A stretch of 64,000 bases of DNA. Origin: Gordonia jinhuaensis (GTDB lineage: Bacteria; Actinomycetota; Actinomycetes; Mycobacteriales; Mycobacteriaceae). Below, in pieces: positions 52,487-62,424 of this stretch. The notes under the pieces were generated by a model, which saw only the letters and a list, made by a program, of their open reading frames with translations, did no database searches and had not been told where the DNA came from. Position 1 is the first letter of the stretch. Each line of letters starts with the position of its first letter. Location: the NCBI RefSeq assembly GCF_014639795.1, contig NZ_BMGC01000010.1, forward strand, positions 79,744 to 143,743. Reading direction: 5' to 3'. The translations under genes and the position numbers were made by a program.

Positions 52487-53470
52487 ATGACCGACCACTC
52501 CGCGCCGCCAGACCGCACCTGCGCGACCGGCACGGAAGCACCACTCGGCCATTCGGGCTCCGACGAGTCAGGCTCCACCGAGTCCAGACCAACCGGGTCC
52601 AGCCCCGACGAGTCGGTCGCCGACAAGGGTGGCAAAGTCGTCCGGTGGGCGACCGACAGCTCGGCCTTCGAAGGTCTGGCCCGGAGTGGTCATCTCGTGA
52701 GCGGCCTGCTTCATCTGCTCATCGCCTACATCGTCATCCGGCTTGCCTTCGGCGACCCGGGCAACGCCGATCAGTCCGGCGCACTCGGGATCTTCGCCTC
52801 GTCCACCGGAGGCCGACTCGCGTTGTGGCTGGCGGTGATCGCATTCGCGGCCATGGCACTGTGGCGCATCGCCGAGGTGGCACTGGGTCCGCACCCCAAA
52901 AATCCCGCCCCCGACGACGGCGACGGCTGGCTCGACCGGGCCAAGGCCGGTGCGCTGGCGGTGGTCTACCTCGGATTCGCGTACTCGGCGGCCACATTCG
53001 CGCTCGGCGACGGGAAGTCCAGCGGAAGCCAGAATGCCGGTGCGAGTGCACGTCTGATGAGTTCGGCCTTCGGCAAGACGGTGCTGGTGGTAGTCGGGAT
53101 CGTGATCGTGTGCGTCGGCGCGTATCACATCTATAAGGGGGTCACGCAGTCGTGCATCGACGATCTCATGCTCGAGGAGAACACAATCGGCGAGGACGCC
53201 GACAGCTCCGCCGATCAGGCGAGGTCCACCTCGGTCACAACCGTGGGCACAGTCGGGTACAGCGCCAAAGGTGCCGCCCTTGCCGGTGCCGGCATCCTGG
53301 TGATCATCGCGGCGATCACCGCCGATCCGGCCAAGGCCACCGGCATCGACGGTGCGGTCAAGACGGTGGCCGGATGGCCGGCCGGACAGGCTCTACTCGT
53401 GCTGATGGGGTTGGGTATCGGCGCATACGGCGTGTACGGACTCGTGATGATGCGCTATGCGCGCATGTGA
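52487..53470 (+). CDS. DUF1206 membrane protein
   Basis: 327 residues from ATG 52487, six bases after TACGGT, a likely leaderless start. A disordered polar N-terminus of about 55 residues (rich in Ser, Asp and Gly) is followed by three copies of the DUF1206 unit, each two membrane segments: ARSGHLVSGLLHLLIAYIV, AKAGALAVVYLGFAYSAATF and YSAKGAALAGAGILVIIAAI mark their beginnings. Six membrane spans in total. The family is common in actinobacteria and its function is unknown to me. It converges with the helicase-nuclease gene. Confidence 0.9.
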   Translation: MTDHSAPPDRTCATGTEAPLGHSGSDESGSTESRPTGSSPDESVADKGGKVVRWATDSSAFEGLARSGHLVSGLLHLLIAYIVIRLAFGDPGNADQSGALGIFASSTGGRLALWLAVIAFAAMALWRIAEVALGPHPKNPAPDDGDGWLDRAKAGALAVVYLGFAYSAATFALGDGKSSGSQNAGASARLMSSAFGKTVLVVVGIVIVCVGAYHIYKGVTQSCIDDLMLEENTIGEDADSSADQARSTSVTTVGTVGYSAKGAALAGAGILVIIAAITADPAKATGIDGAVKTVAGWPAGQALLVLMGLGIGAYGVYGLVMMRYARM

Positions 53471-53545
53471 CCGCCTCATCTGAACCCGGCACATCTGTTT
53501 CTCGTGCGCCCGCTCCTCTACGCCGATCAGTCGTCTCGGAGGGGA

Positions 53546-56500
53546 TCAGTCGTCGTCGGAGCCCAACTCCACCGGAATCCACTGTCCCTCGGTCGCCGAG
53601 AGATCAGCGGCCGGACGGCCCTCCGATCCGGGCTCGGCCGCTTCCGGCATCTCCGGCCCGCTGCCCTCGCTCGGCGTGACGCTACTGCCCTCACTCGGCG
53701 CGACCCTGTCGAGGGGGTGGACGCCGCACGCGATCAGCGTCGCGATCATCTCCGTGCGCGCACCCGCCTGGTCGATCAGATAGTCGGATTCACGCACCCG
53801 CCAGAATCGCCACCCGCAGCGCCGCAGCTCGCATTCGGCAGCGACATCGGCGGAGATCTGAGCCTGTCCGTGAACGTATTCGTCGCCGTCGCAACCGATT
53901 CCCATCTGACCGTCGGCGCCGACAACACGCAGATCGATCGTGAGGTTGTCGACGCTAAACTTCGGCTCGACGTGATACCCGGCGTCGATGAGGTCGTTGA
54001 AGATTCGCTGTTCGAAGACCGATGCGAAGGGTTCCACCCGTTCGTCGGCAGATACCCGCTGCGCGCGCGTGACGAGCTGGCGCGGCGCCCAGAGCATGTA
54101 GGACAGCAGCGAGAACCGCAGATCGTGCGGTTTGAGCTCGTCCGGTGACACCGAGTGGAACAGCCACATCTGGTCCATCGCGCGGGTGGTTGCCACATTG
54201 ATGCGTCGCTGCGACTCATTTCTGGTCAGTGCCACGGCATCTCGATCGGCGCCGATCACCATCGACAGGAAGACCACGTTGCGCTCATCGCCCTGGAAGT
54301 CCAGCGGTGTGCCCACCCGGACGCGATGCTGTTGCCACTGGTCGTCGGTCAGAACCGAGTGCAGCATCCGCTCGATCAGATCCACCTGCCCCTGTCCCTG
54401 GAGCACGACCACCCCGACGCTCATCTGGGCGTAGCGCGGGTCGTCGAGGCAGACGCGGAGAGTCTCGACCAGTTGCGTCGCCTCGGCCTCGTTGATCAAT
54501 GCCGATCCCTCGCCCGTTGCGAGCCCGCCGGGCACGTACACCGTCTTCAGCGGGTCGAGGCGGTCGCCGCCGAACTGACGTACGGGGATCAGCGGCGAGT
54601 CGGAATAGAACTGCCCGCTGGCGAATCCGATGATTTCGGGCATGGACCGGAAATGTTCACGCAACCGGACGGTGTGGCCGAAGCGTGTGCGCAGCAACGA
54701 GAACAGACTCGACCGCATGGTGAGGTTGTCGCGCAGATACCCCGGCATGTCGGGGAGGTTGGCATCCAGTGATGCGAAGACGTCGTCGAGTCGTGTCGAG
54801 CCGGCGGTGACCGGGGCGCATTGACGGTCGTCGCCGAAGACGATGATGCGCGACGCCAGCCACAGCAGAAAGGTCGCCGAGATGTCGGCCTGACTCGCTT
54901 CGTCGACTATCACCACGTCAAACGAATTCTGTTGTGGCGGGATGGTTACCAGCACCGACGAGATCGGCATGATCCACGCCGGGACCGCCGTTCGCGCGGT
55001 GGCCATCGCCTCACGCGCACCACGCAGGAAGCGTCCGGCGTGTTTGCCCGATCCCTTGCCGGCGTTGATCATGTGATCCCGGTAGGACTGCACGGCCTGC
55101 AGCTGGGCCACCGACATGCGGTCCAGGCATTTCTGCCAGGCACTAGTGGTGGCGAGATCGGCGGTGAGCCCGGCGATGTCAGCATCGGCGGAATCGAGCT
55201 GCGCCTGCAGGTGCGCACCACGCGTGGGATCGGAGCGGTGCGACGCCCACTGGTGGGCCCGTCGCCACGCCCAGGCGGCCTCGATGTCGGCCACCCGCAC
55301 ATCCCAGCGCACGTCGGCAGGGTCGTCGGCCAGCGCTCGATGCAATGCGGGCGCCGCACTGCGCAAACGCAATTCGAGTAGATCCAGTGCGCCCTGGTTG
55401 TCGCGCTCGGTGAGCGCGACATGCCAGTCGCGCCGAGCCTCGCGCAGTGCGGTGGCGTCAGCGGCCCGCAATGCGGTGAGCAGTGCGTCCCCTTCGGGCG
55501 ACGGGCCGGCATCGATGCGCGGAACCAACTCGGCGATCAGCTCGTCGAGCCGATCACGGGCGAGGACGGCATCGCGTGCCGATGCGACCCGACCGGTCTG
55601 CCGGGCGACGTCGGTCAGTTCGGCGACACTTCGCGGTCGGGGGCCACCCGGGGTGATCCGGCTGAGCTCACGGACCAGCTCGTCGCGTCCGTCGACCAGG
55701 GTGGCGATCCGCCGCAGCTGCGCGTCGACGCGTATCAGTTCGTCGAGCTGCACGGCTCGAGAACCGTTGGCCTCCAGCGGGATACCCACGTCGGCGAGAA
55801 CCGACTGAGCGGTCTGGGCCGCTTCGAGGACAGACAGGTGATCGGCGACCGCAAGCAGCGCGGAGGCATTGGTGGGACGCTGACCGTTGACCGTCGCGAC
55901 CACTCCGGATTCTTCGAGTGCACGCTGTTGTGGTGATCTCCGGAACCGCGAGCGCCATGCGCCGCCGGCTTGCAGGAACTGTGCGGCGCTCAGGAAGAGT
56001 TCCGCATCGCCGGTTCCGGCGTTGTGGACCTCCACCGAACGGGTGCCGATCCGACGATCCCGGGTGCGGGCATCCGAGATCAGCTCCGCCAGCGCACCCG
56101 TGCGTTCCCACAGGTACCCCGACTCACCGGCGAGCAGACTGTCTGCCAATCGGGTTGCCGCTTCGTCACCGGGCATCTCGGCGAGTATCACGGCCAGTCG
56201 GTCGCAGATCTGCTTGAGCGTGAGTAGCCGAGCACTCTCCACGCCCGACAGAATCGACACCAGCGAACCGGCTCCCACCATCGGCTCGGTCGGTGACGCG
56301 GCGATCCGTTCACAGATCTCGTCGAGTTCCACCGAGTCGGGTAGCACCTCATCGAGAGCGAAGAGAGACTGCGACAGCCGGTCGGGCGCGCCGGCTCGGC
56401 GCTGGCGCAACAGTGTTGTCAGCCGGGCGAACTCCCCCGGATCCAGTGGCGGGGCCGCGGATTCCAGCGGTCCCGGGAGCCAGTCGTAGCTGTGACTGGC

Positions 56501-57916
56501 CCTGGTGACAGCGCGAGCGATTCCGGCGGCGGTTCCGCTGTAGCCGTCGGCGACTCCCGTGTGCTCGACGGTCTCGGACGCGCGCAGATCGACGATGTCG
56601 GCGATCACCCGCCCACGACGCGCGATCGCCTGGTCGCGGCGGTCGCGCAACTCGGCGATCTCGCGCGCGAGCGCATCGGGCTGGTGGGATGCCTTACGCC
56701 CCGCGATCTCTGCCACCGAACCGGCGAACGCCGACGAGCCGTGTCGGCCCGGGTCGGTCATGTCGACGACAAGTCCGCGCAGATCGGTGGGCAGCTTGTC
56801 GCGCAGGACCTCAAGGGCCTGTGCCTTCTCGCTCACCACCAGCACCCGCTGACCGGTGGCCAGCAGAGCGGTGAGCAGGTTGGCGATGGTGTGCGTCTTG
56901 CCGGTGCCCGCAGGCCCTTCGACCACCACACCACTGTCGACGGCGAGGCGCCGGAAGATCTCACGCTGTTCGGCATTGGACTGCAGCGGGAGCAGTGGAT
57001 CAGCCAGGAACTCCTCGGGCGGCGTGGCGCCGATCGACTCCAGCCGGTACACCCGCTCCGCGGATTCGACCGGTTCCACCAACTGCGCCAGACCCAACGG
57101 GACCTCGGAATCGACACCGGCCACCGAATCGCGCATCTGCTCCAGATAGTCGAGCATCCGGCCCTCGTCGCGGCGCCGCAACACCAGCGCCGGGGCGTAG
57201 CGGATGGAAGATCGCTCATTGGGATCGTCCCTCGCCCAGGCCTCGACCAGGTCCGCGACGTCCTCGGAGACCACCGATCCCGATGCCGACACCGCAGCCC
57301 TCAGCGCGTCGATCCGCTCATCTCCCAGAACCGCCGTCGCGTCACCGACATCACGGGAAGGAGTCTCACGCATCTGCGCCGGACCGGAATCGACTGCCGT
57401 GGAACGGTATTCGTGGGTGTGGATGCGCGGTGACACATCAGCGGCAAGGGTCACGGTGATCGCGCCGGGTTCGTCGGTCGACACCAGAACACGCTGGGTC
57501 AGTAAGTGTTCGCGTCGCGTCTGGGCGCATGAGCCGGTGTCGACCGAGTCTGCGGCGACCGAGTCGGTGCCACCAGGCACCGCTGCCGTGGATGTGTCGG
57601 CGGACATGGGTGTGGTGGTGACCAGCACGGAGGCGACCACCAGCTCCAGCTCCTCGGGCTGTTCAGCGAGCCGTCGCACCATCTCCGTGAGCGCACGGGC
57701 CGACGCGGTGAACGGCGCCGTCTTGAGCAGGCGGTCACCGGGGCGCGCCTTCGCCCGATAGCGGACCGGCGCTTGCGGGTCGGTGAGCCACAGCACGGCC
57801 AGATGCTCGTCGACGTCGCCTACCGCCTGGGTGCGCGAGTCGGTGACCGCGGCGAGGTGATCAAGAAGCCCCCGCACGCGGCGCCGCCGCACATCCCCCA
57901 CATCCGACTGACTCAT
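53546..57916 (-). CDS. superfamily 1 helicase with C-terminal Vsr-like/REase_MTES_1575 nuclease domain
   Basis: 1,456 residues, ATG start. A DNA2/NAM7-type helicase split by a long helical insert: Walker A VVEGPAGTGKTHTIANLLTAL at about residue 330, Walker B DVVIVDEASQAD near 1000, GDDRQCAP at 1025, HFRSMPEIIGFA at 1085, VGTPLDFQGDERNVVFLSMV at 1205 and NVATTRAMDQMWLF at 1245. The final part (about 1290-1360, FEQRIFNDLIDAGYHVEPKF, TIDLRVVG, GIGCDGDEYVHG) is a PD-(D/E)xK-type fold as in Vsr-like nucleases. The expected IECDG reads IGCDG, so an acidic residue is missing. Similar architectures occur in anti-phage and anti-plasmid proteins; here the gene stands alone among core genes. Role inferred. 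Confidence 0.82.
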   Translation of the reverse strand: MSQSDVGDVRRRRVRGLLDHLAAVTDSRTQAVGDVDEHLAVLWLTDPQAPVRYRAKARPGDRLLKTAPFTASARALTEMVRRLAEQPEELELVVASVLVTTTPMSADTSTAAVPGGTDSVAADSVDTGSCAQTRREHLLTQRVLVSTDEPGAITVTLAADVSPRIHTHEYRSTAVDSGPAQMRETPSRDVGDATAVLGDERIDALRAAVSASGSVVSEDVADLVEAWARDDPNERSSIRYAPALVLRRRDEGRMLDYLEQMRDSVAGVDSEVPLGLAQLVEPVESAERVYRLESIGATPPEEFLADPLLPLQSNAEQREIFRRLAVDSGVVVEGPAGTGKTHTIANLLTALLATGQRVLVVSEKAQALEVLRDKLPTDLRGLVVDMTDPGRHGSSAFAGSVAEIAGRKASHQPDALAREIAELRDRRDQAIARRGRVIADIVDLRASETVEHTGVADGYSGTAAGIARAVTRASHSYDWLPGPLESAAPPLDPGEFARLTTLLRQRRAGAPDRLSQSLFALDEVLPDSVELDEICERIAASPTEPMVGAGSLVSILSGVESARLLTLKQICDRLAVILAEMPGDEAATRLADSLLAGESGYLWERTGALAELISDARTRDRRIGTRSVEVHNAGTGDAELFLSAAQFLQAGGAWRSRFRRSPQQRALEESGVVATVNGQRPTNASALLAVADHLSVLEAAQTAQSVLADVGIPLEANGSRAVQLDELIRVDAQLRRIATLVDGRDELVRELSRITPGGPRPRSVAELTDVARQTGRVASARDAVLARDRLDELIAELVPRIDAGPSPEGDALLTALRAADATALREARRDWHVALTERDNQGALDLLELRLRSAAPALHRALADDPADVRWDVRVADIEAAWAWRRAHQWASHRSDPTRGAHLQAQLDSADADIAGLTADLATTSAWQKCLDRMSVAQLQAVQSYRDHMINAGKGSGKHAGRFLRGAREAMATARTAVPAWIMPISSVLVTIPPQQNSFDVVIVDEASQADISATFLLWLASRIIVFGDDRQCAPVTAGSTRLDDVFASLDANLPDMPGYLRDNLTMRSSLFSLLRTRFGHTVRLREHFRSMPEIIGFASGQFYSDSPLIPVRQFGGDRLDPLKTVYVPGGLATGEGSALINEAEATQLVETLRVCLDDPRYAQMSVGVVVLQGQGQVDLIERMLHSVLTDDQWQQHRVRVGTPLDFQGDERNVVFLSMVIGADRDAVALTRNESQRRINVATTRAMDQMWLFHSVSPDELKPHDLRFSLLSYMLWAPRQLVTRAQRVSADERVEPFASVFEQRIFNDLIDAGYHVEPKFSVDNLTIDLRVVGADGQMGIGCDGDEYVHGQAQISADVAAECELRRCGWRFWRVRESDYLIDQAGARTEMIATLIACGVHPLDRVAPSEGSSVTPSEGSGPEMPEAAEPGSEGRPAADLSATEGQWIPVELGSDDD

Positions 57917-57982
57917 GAACCCCCGTTGACTGCTTCCCCGGGTCGCCGACCACCGAACTCACGGAGACGGCGACGATGCGAC

Positions 57983-58303
57983 TCAGGTGAGCGGACGGAC
58001 CGCCGGAAAACCTCCGTCGACATAGCGCACGTTGGTGTACCCGAGCGAGGCTATCCGTTCTGCCATGGCCTCGGCTTCCGAAGGCACCGACACCACCGCG
58101 ATCTCGGTGTCGAAACCGTCGATCCCGACCCGCCCGCACGAGTGCGGAGCGAATGCGCTCGACAACTCGGCTGGTTCGACCACGACGACACCGGGAAGGC
58201 TGCCCTGGTGGCGGACGACCTGAGGCCGCATGTCCACCATCACCGCATCGCCCGAGGCGCTGTGTTCCACTGCTTCACTTGCTGAAATGCTCACCACTGA
58301 CAC
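57983..58303 (-). CDS. single-domain rhodanese-like protein lacking the active-site Cys
   Basis: 106 residues from GTG 58303; GTGs at 58297 and 58294 are alternatives. Rhodanese fold: AVMVDMRPQVVRHQGSLPGVVVVEP, then AVVSVPSEAEAMAERIASLGYTNVRYVDGGFPAVRP. Where active rhodaneses have a Cys after the fourth strand (VYCxxG), this protein has AVVSVPSE, so no sulfur transfer is expected. The C-terminal GYTNVRYVDGG is well kept. It may bind a ligand or serve as a regulatory or scaffold domain. It is downstream of the DEAD-box gene on the same strand. Confidence 0.8.
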   Translation of the reverse strand: MSVVSISASEAVEHSASGDAVMVDMRPQVVRHQGSLPGVVVVEPAELSSAFAPHSCGRVGIDGFDTEIAVVSVPSEAEAMAERIASLGYTNVRYVDGGFPAVRPLT

Positions 58304-58500
58304 TGGTGATCACCGATCCTCTTACATACTTTCTCGAACTGACGTCAGGTGCGTCGGCAGGCGCCACCGGCTGTTCTGCTGATGCAGACATCCGGTGTCC
58401 GCCTCTGTCCGACGTCAGTAGTTCGTCGCCGGACCGACCGCGACCATCACGCAACGATAACAATCCGGTTGCGATTTGTCGCCCTCGCCAGGTTGTGGCG

Positions 58501-60273
58501 TCAGCGCTGGCGACGCCCGGCAACCCGCGGATGCTGGCGACGGTTCTGCTGACCACCGCCGCCCTCGCGTCGGCGCCCCTGCTGACCCCCGCCGGCGCGG
58601 TAGCGCGGCGGACCGTCATCACGCGTGAGATCGATCGGATTCTTGCCGATCCGAGTCTGGCAGAGGGTGTCGAGAGTATGCCGGTCGAGATCACGCGGCA
58701 GTTCGACCAGCGAGTACGAGTCGCGGATGCTGATGTGGCCGAAGTCGCGACGGCTCAAGCCGCCCTCGTTGGCGATCGCGCCGACGATCGCACCCGGGGT
58801 GACGCGATGCTTCTTGCCCACCGAGATCCGGTAGGTCACCAGGTCGCGATCGGAACGGTGACCGCCCCGCTCACCGCGGTCACGGTCTTCGCGTTCGCGC
58901 CGCTCACCCGGAGGCGGGTCAGGAGCCATGAGGAAGTTGCCGTCACGGCTCTCCAGCGCGAGCGCCGCGGCGATGTCGGCCATCGTCACGTCGTGCTCAC
59001 GTGCGTAGTGCTCGACGAGCTGACGGAATGTATCGAGGTGATCCGACGAGAGGTTCTCGGTGATCGACTCGTCGAAACGCGCCATCCGCTGGGCATTCAC
59101 GTCGTCGGCGCTGGGCAGGTCGATCTGCTCGAGCGGCTGACGGGTGGCCCGTTCGATCGAGCGGAGCATATGCCGCTCACGCGGCGACACGAACAGCAGC
59201 GCGGTCCCCGACCGGCCCGCGCGGCCGGTGCGACCGATGCGGTGCACATAGGACTCGGTGTCGTGCGGGATGTCGTAGTTGACCACATGCGAGATGCGGT
59301 CGACGTCGAGCCCGCGTGCGGCGACGTCGGTGGCGACGAGGATGTCGATGCCACCGTTCTTGAGCTGATTGATCGAACGCTCACGCTGCTGCTGCGGGAT
59401 GTCGCCGTTGATCGCCACCGCCGAGAACCCGCGGGATCGCAGCTTCTCCGCGAGCTCCTCGGTCGCCTGCTTGGTGCGGACGAACACGATCATCGCGTCG
59501 AACTGCTCGACCTCCAACACACGTGTGAGGGCATCGAGCTTGCGCTGGTGAGACACCTGCAGATACCGCTGGGTGATGTTGTTGGCCGTGGCGGTCTTCG
59601 CCTTGACCCGCACCTCGACCGGGTTGTTCAGATACTTCTGCGCGAGGTTGCCGATCGCGCGAGGCATGGTCGCCGAGAACAGCGCCACCTGCTTGCGGTC
59701 GGGTGTCTCGGACAGGATGCGCTCGACATCCTCCTGGAAACCCATCGTCAGCATCTCGTCGGCCTCGTCCAGGACCAGGAACTGCAGATTCGACAGATCG
59801 AGGGTGCCACGTTCGAGGTGGTCGATAACGCGACCCGGCGTGCCCACCACCACCTGCGCACCGCGCTTGAGGCCGGCGAGCTGCACACCGTAGCTCTGGC
59901 CGCCGTAGATCGGGAGGATACGCAGTTCAGGGATGCGTGAGGAGTACTTGCCGAAGGCTTCCGCCACCTGCAGCGCCAGCTCACGGGTGGGAGCGAGTAC
60001 GAGGGCCTGCGGCGTGCGTGCCTTCACATCGATCTTGCTGAGGATGGGCACTGCGAACGCAGCGGTCTTACCCGTTCCCGTCTGCGCCAGACCGACGACA
60101 TCACGCCCGTCCATGAGGGGCGGGATCGTCTCGGCTTGAATAGGCGACGGACTCTCGTATCCGACGTCGTTGATAGCAGCCAGCACCCGGGAGTCGAGCC
60201 CGAGGTCGGCGAACGTGACATCCTGCGAGGTCACTGCGGGTTGGTCGCCCGAATTGTCATTGGTGTCACTCAT
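58501..60273 (-). CDS. deaD: DEAD-box ATP-dependent RNA helicase (DeaD/CsdA type)
   Basis: 590 residues, ATG start. RNA helicase of the cold-shock/ribosome-assembly group. Q motif FADLGLDSRVLAAINDVGYESPSPIQAETIP, motif I AQTGTGKTAAF, PTRELA, DEAD in FLVLDEADEMLTMGF, SAT, and motif VI HRIGRTGRAGR all present, followed by a DeaD-type RNA-binding domain (VTYRISVGKKHRVTPGAIVGAIANEGGLSRRDFGHISIRDSYSLVELP). An RG-rich basic tail ends the protein (GQQGRRREGGGGQQNRRQHPRVAGRRQR). It likely supports ribosome biogenesis and RNA turnover. Confidence 0.96.
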   Translation of the reverse strand: MSDTNDNSGDQPAVTSQDVTFADLGLDSRVLAAINDVGYESPSPIQAETIPPLMDGRDVVGLAQTGTGKTAAFAVPILSKIDVKARTPQALVLAPTRELALQVAEAFGKYSSRIPELRILPIYGGQSYGVQLAGLKRGAQVVVGTPGRVIDHLERGTLDLSNLQFLVLDEADEMLTMGFQEDVERILSETPDRKQVALFSATMPRAIGNLAQKYLNNPVEVRVKAKTATANNITQRYLQVSHQRKLDALTRVLEVEQFDAMIVFVRTKQATEELAEKLRSRGFSAVAINGDIPQQQRERSINQLKNGGIDILVATDVAARGLDVDRISHVVNYDIPHDTESYVHRIGRTGRAGRSGTALLFVSPRERHMLRSIERATRQPLEQIDLPSADDVNAQRMARFDESITENLSSDHLDTFRQLVEHYAREHDVTMADIAAALALESRDGNFLMAPDPPPGERREREDRDRGERGGHRSDRDLVTYRISVGKKHRVTPGAIVGAIANEGGLSRRDFGHISIRDSYSLVELPRDLDRHTLDTLCQTRIGKNPIDLTRDDGPPRYRAGGGQQGRRREGGGGQQNRRQHPRVAGRRQR

Positions 60274-60418
60274 TGTGCAACCAGCTTAAACGCTGAGTGT
60301 GCCAACAGGCGAAATACGGGACCGCCGTGGCCAGGGCTGCGGTTGCGGACCGCGGGATGGGTGGGTGCGTTCGGCACGCCCGCGACAAGTTGGTCGAATC
60401 CGATTCTGTTACCCGGAT

Positions 60419-60431
60419 CACATGTAATGTG
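60419..60431. promoter_or_regulatory. palindrome CACAT-GTA-ATGTG between deaD and the acyl-CoA synthetase
   Basis: Perfect 5-3-5 inverted repeat 41 bases before the synthetase start codon. Possible operator for that gene, which is divergent from deaD. Regulator unknown. Confidence 0.4.
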
Positions 60432-60472
60432 CGCCACAGCGACCGCTTGCACACTGCCGCCGGGAGGCACCG

Positions 60473-62278
60473 ATGGAGTACGCCCAGACCGCATTCCAGG
60501 GCGAGGAGGTCGCCGACAAGGCGACTCTTGTGGACACCGTTCTCGCCCGGCGTAGGGATTCACCGCAGTCGGTCACCTTCCGGCGTCGCGGCACGAACGG
60601 ATGGACCGACGTCACCGCACATACTTTCGCCGACGACGTCGACGCGGTGGCCAAGGGACTCATCGCGTCCGGAATCGACATCGGCGACAGAGTCGCGCTG
60701 CTGTCGTCCACCCGCTACGAGTGGACACTTCTCGACTACGCGCTGTGGCGGGTGGGAGCGGTCACCGTCGCGATCTACGAGACCTCCTCCCCCGATCAGG
60801 TGCGGTTCATCCTCGACAACTCCGGTACACGGATGATGATCATCGAGACGCCCGCACTGCGCGATCTGCACACCGGCGCCATCACCTCGGTCGCATCGGT
60901 GACCGAGACGCTGGTGATCGATGCCCCGGACCCGGCGCAGAGCGCGGTGGCACTGCTCACCGAGCAGGGTCGAGATGTCGGTGACGAGCAGCTCGAGCAG
61001 CGGCTGTCCAACACCGTCGCCGATTCCCCCGCCACGCTCATCTACACCTCCGGCACGACCGGCACACCCAAGGGTGTCGAGCTGACACACCGCAACCTGC
61101 TGACCGAGTGTCGTTGCGTCGAAGAGACTCTCGACACCGTGATGGTCGAAGGCGAATCGACGCTGTTGTTCCTCCCGCTGGCCCACGTGTTCGCGCGCAC
61201 GGTGCAGGTCGGCTGCGTTGAAGGCGGAATCGTGCTGGGCCACACCAATGATCTGGCCTCCCTGCTGCCCGACCTGGCCCAGTTCCGTCCCAGTTATCTT
61301 CTGTCGGTGCCGCGCGTGTTCGAAAAGGTGTACAACTCGGCGACCCAACGCGCGGAAGATGATGGCAAGGGTGCGATCTTCGATCGTGCCAGCGACACTG
61401 CTATCGAATACAGTCGCGCACTCGAGTCCGGCACCATCGGCTTCGGGCTTCGCGCACGCCACGCATTGTTCGACAGGCTCGTGTACCGGAAGCTGAGGTC
61501 GGTGCTCGGTGGGCGCTGCACCTCTGCGATCTCCGGCGGCGCACCACTGGGTGAACGATTGGGACATTTCTTCCGCGGTATCGGGGTTCCGATCTACGAA
61601 GGCTACGGACTGACCGAGACCGCTGCGGCGGTGACCGTCAATTCCGAAGTGGCCCAACGCATCGGTTCTGTGGGCCGACCCGTCGACGGCGCTGCGGTGC
61701 GCATCGACGACGACGGGGAGATCATCGTCAACGGTCCCATGGTGTTCGGTGGGTACTGGCGAAACAACGAGGCGACACGTGAGGCCTTACAGGACGGCTG
61801 GTTCCGCACCGGCGACATCGGCAAGCTCGACGACGACGGATTTCTGTGGATCACCGGCCGCAAGAAGGAACTGATCGTGACTGCCGGCGGCAAAAACGTG
61901 GCTCCGGCACCGCTGGAGGACTCGATACGGGCGCACCCGCTGGTGAGCCAGTGTCTGGTGGTCGGCGACAATCGTCCGTTCGTCGCCGCGTTGATCACCC
62001 TCGATGCCGAAGCCCTGCCGGGGTGGCTGGGTCGGCACGGTCGGGCCGAGCAGACGCCGGCGGCCTTGGTGACCGACGATCCCGATCTCCGTGCCGAGAT
62101 CGACACGGCGATCGCCGAGGCCAACGCAGCCGTCTCGCACGCCGAGGCGATCAAGCGGTACACGATCCTGCCCGAGGACTTCACGCTCGAGCGCGGTCAT
62201 ATGACACCCACACTCAAGTTGCGCCGTATGGCAATTCACCAGGACTTCGCCCGCGCCATCGACGGGCTCTATCACTGA
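60473..62278 (+). CDS. long-chain fatty-acid-CoA ligase (FadD15-like)
   Basis: 601 residues, ATG start. Adenylate-forming enzyme activating long-chain fatty acids to acyl-CoA. A5/A3 signatures: YTSGTTGTPKGVELTHRNLL (AMP-binding), YGLTETAAAVTV, GWFRTGDIGKLDDDGFLWITGRKKELIVTAGGKNVAP, and the terminal catalytic Lys region THTPTLKLRR-like (HMTPTLKLRRMAI). The length and the LPLAHVFARTVQVGC segment suit the FadD15 group. Soluble or peripheral, no signal peptide. Substrate chain length not readable. Confidence 0.93.
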   Translation: MEYAQTAFQGEEVADKATLVDTVLARRRDSPQSVTFRRRGTNGWTDVTAHTFADDVDAVAKGLIASGIDIGDRVALLSSTRYEWTLLDYALWRVGAVTVAIYETSSPDQVRFILDNSGTRMMIIETPALRDLHTGAITSVASVTETLVIDAPDPAQSAVALLTEQGRDVGDEQLEQRLSNTVADSPATLIYTSGTTGTPKGVELTHRNLLTECRCVEETLDTVMVEGESTLLFLPLAHVFARTVQVGCVEGGIVLGHTNDLASLLPDLAQFRPSYLLSVPRVFEKVYNSATQRAEDDGKGAIFDRASDTAIEYSRALESGTIGFGLRARHALFDRLVYRKLRSVLGGRCTSAISGGAPLGERLGHFFRGIGVPIYEGYGLTETAAAVTVNSEVAQRIGSVGRPVDGAAVRIDDDGEIIVNGPMVFGGYWRNNEATREALQDGWFRTGDIGKLDDDGFLWITGRKKELIVTAGGKNVAPAPLEDSIRAHPLVSQCLVVGDNRPFVAALITLDAEALPGWLGRHGRAEQTPAALVTDDPDLRAEIDTAIAEANAAVSHAEAIKRYTILPEDFTLERGHMTPTLKLRRMAIHQDFARAIDGLYH

Positions 62279-62424
62279 CCGCGGGCATCACTGACTGTGG
62301 GCGCGGGGCGGTGTCAGGTGAGCTGAGATGTCAGAGGGCCGGGCCGGTCTGGCCCCGCGGCACCTCCAGTGGACAATGGGCACTCGCACCCACATAGGAA
62401 CTGATCCCGGAGCACGTCACTGCA

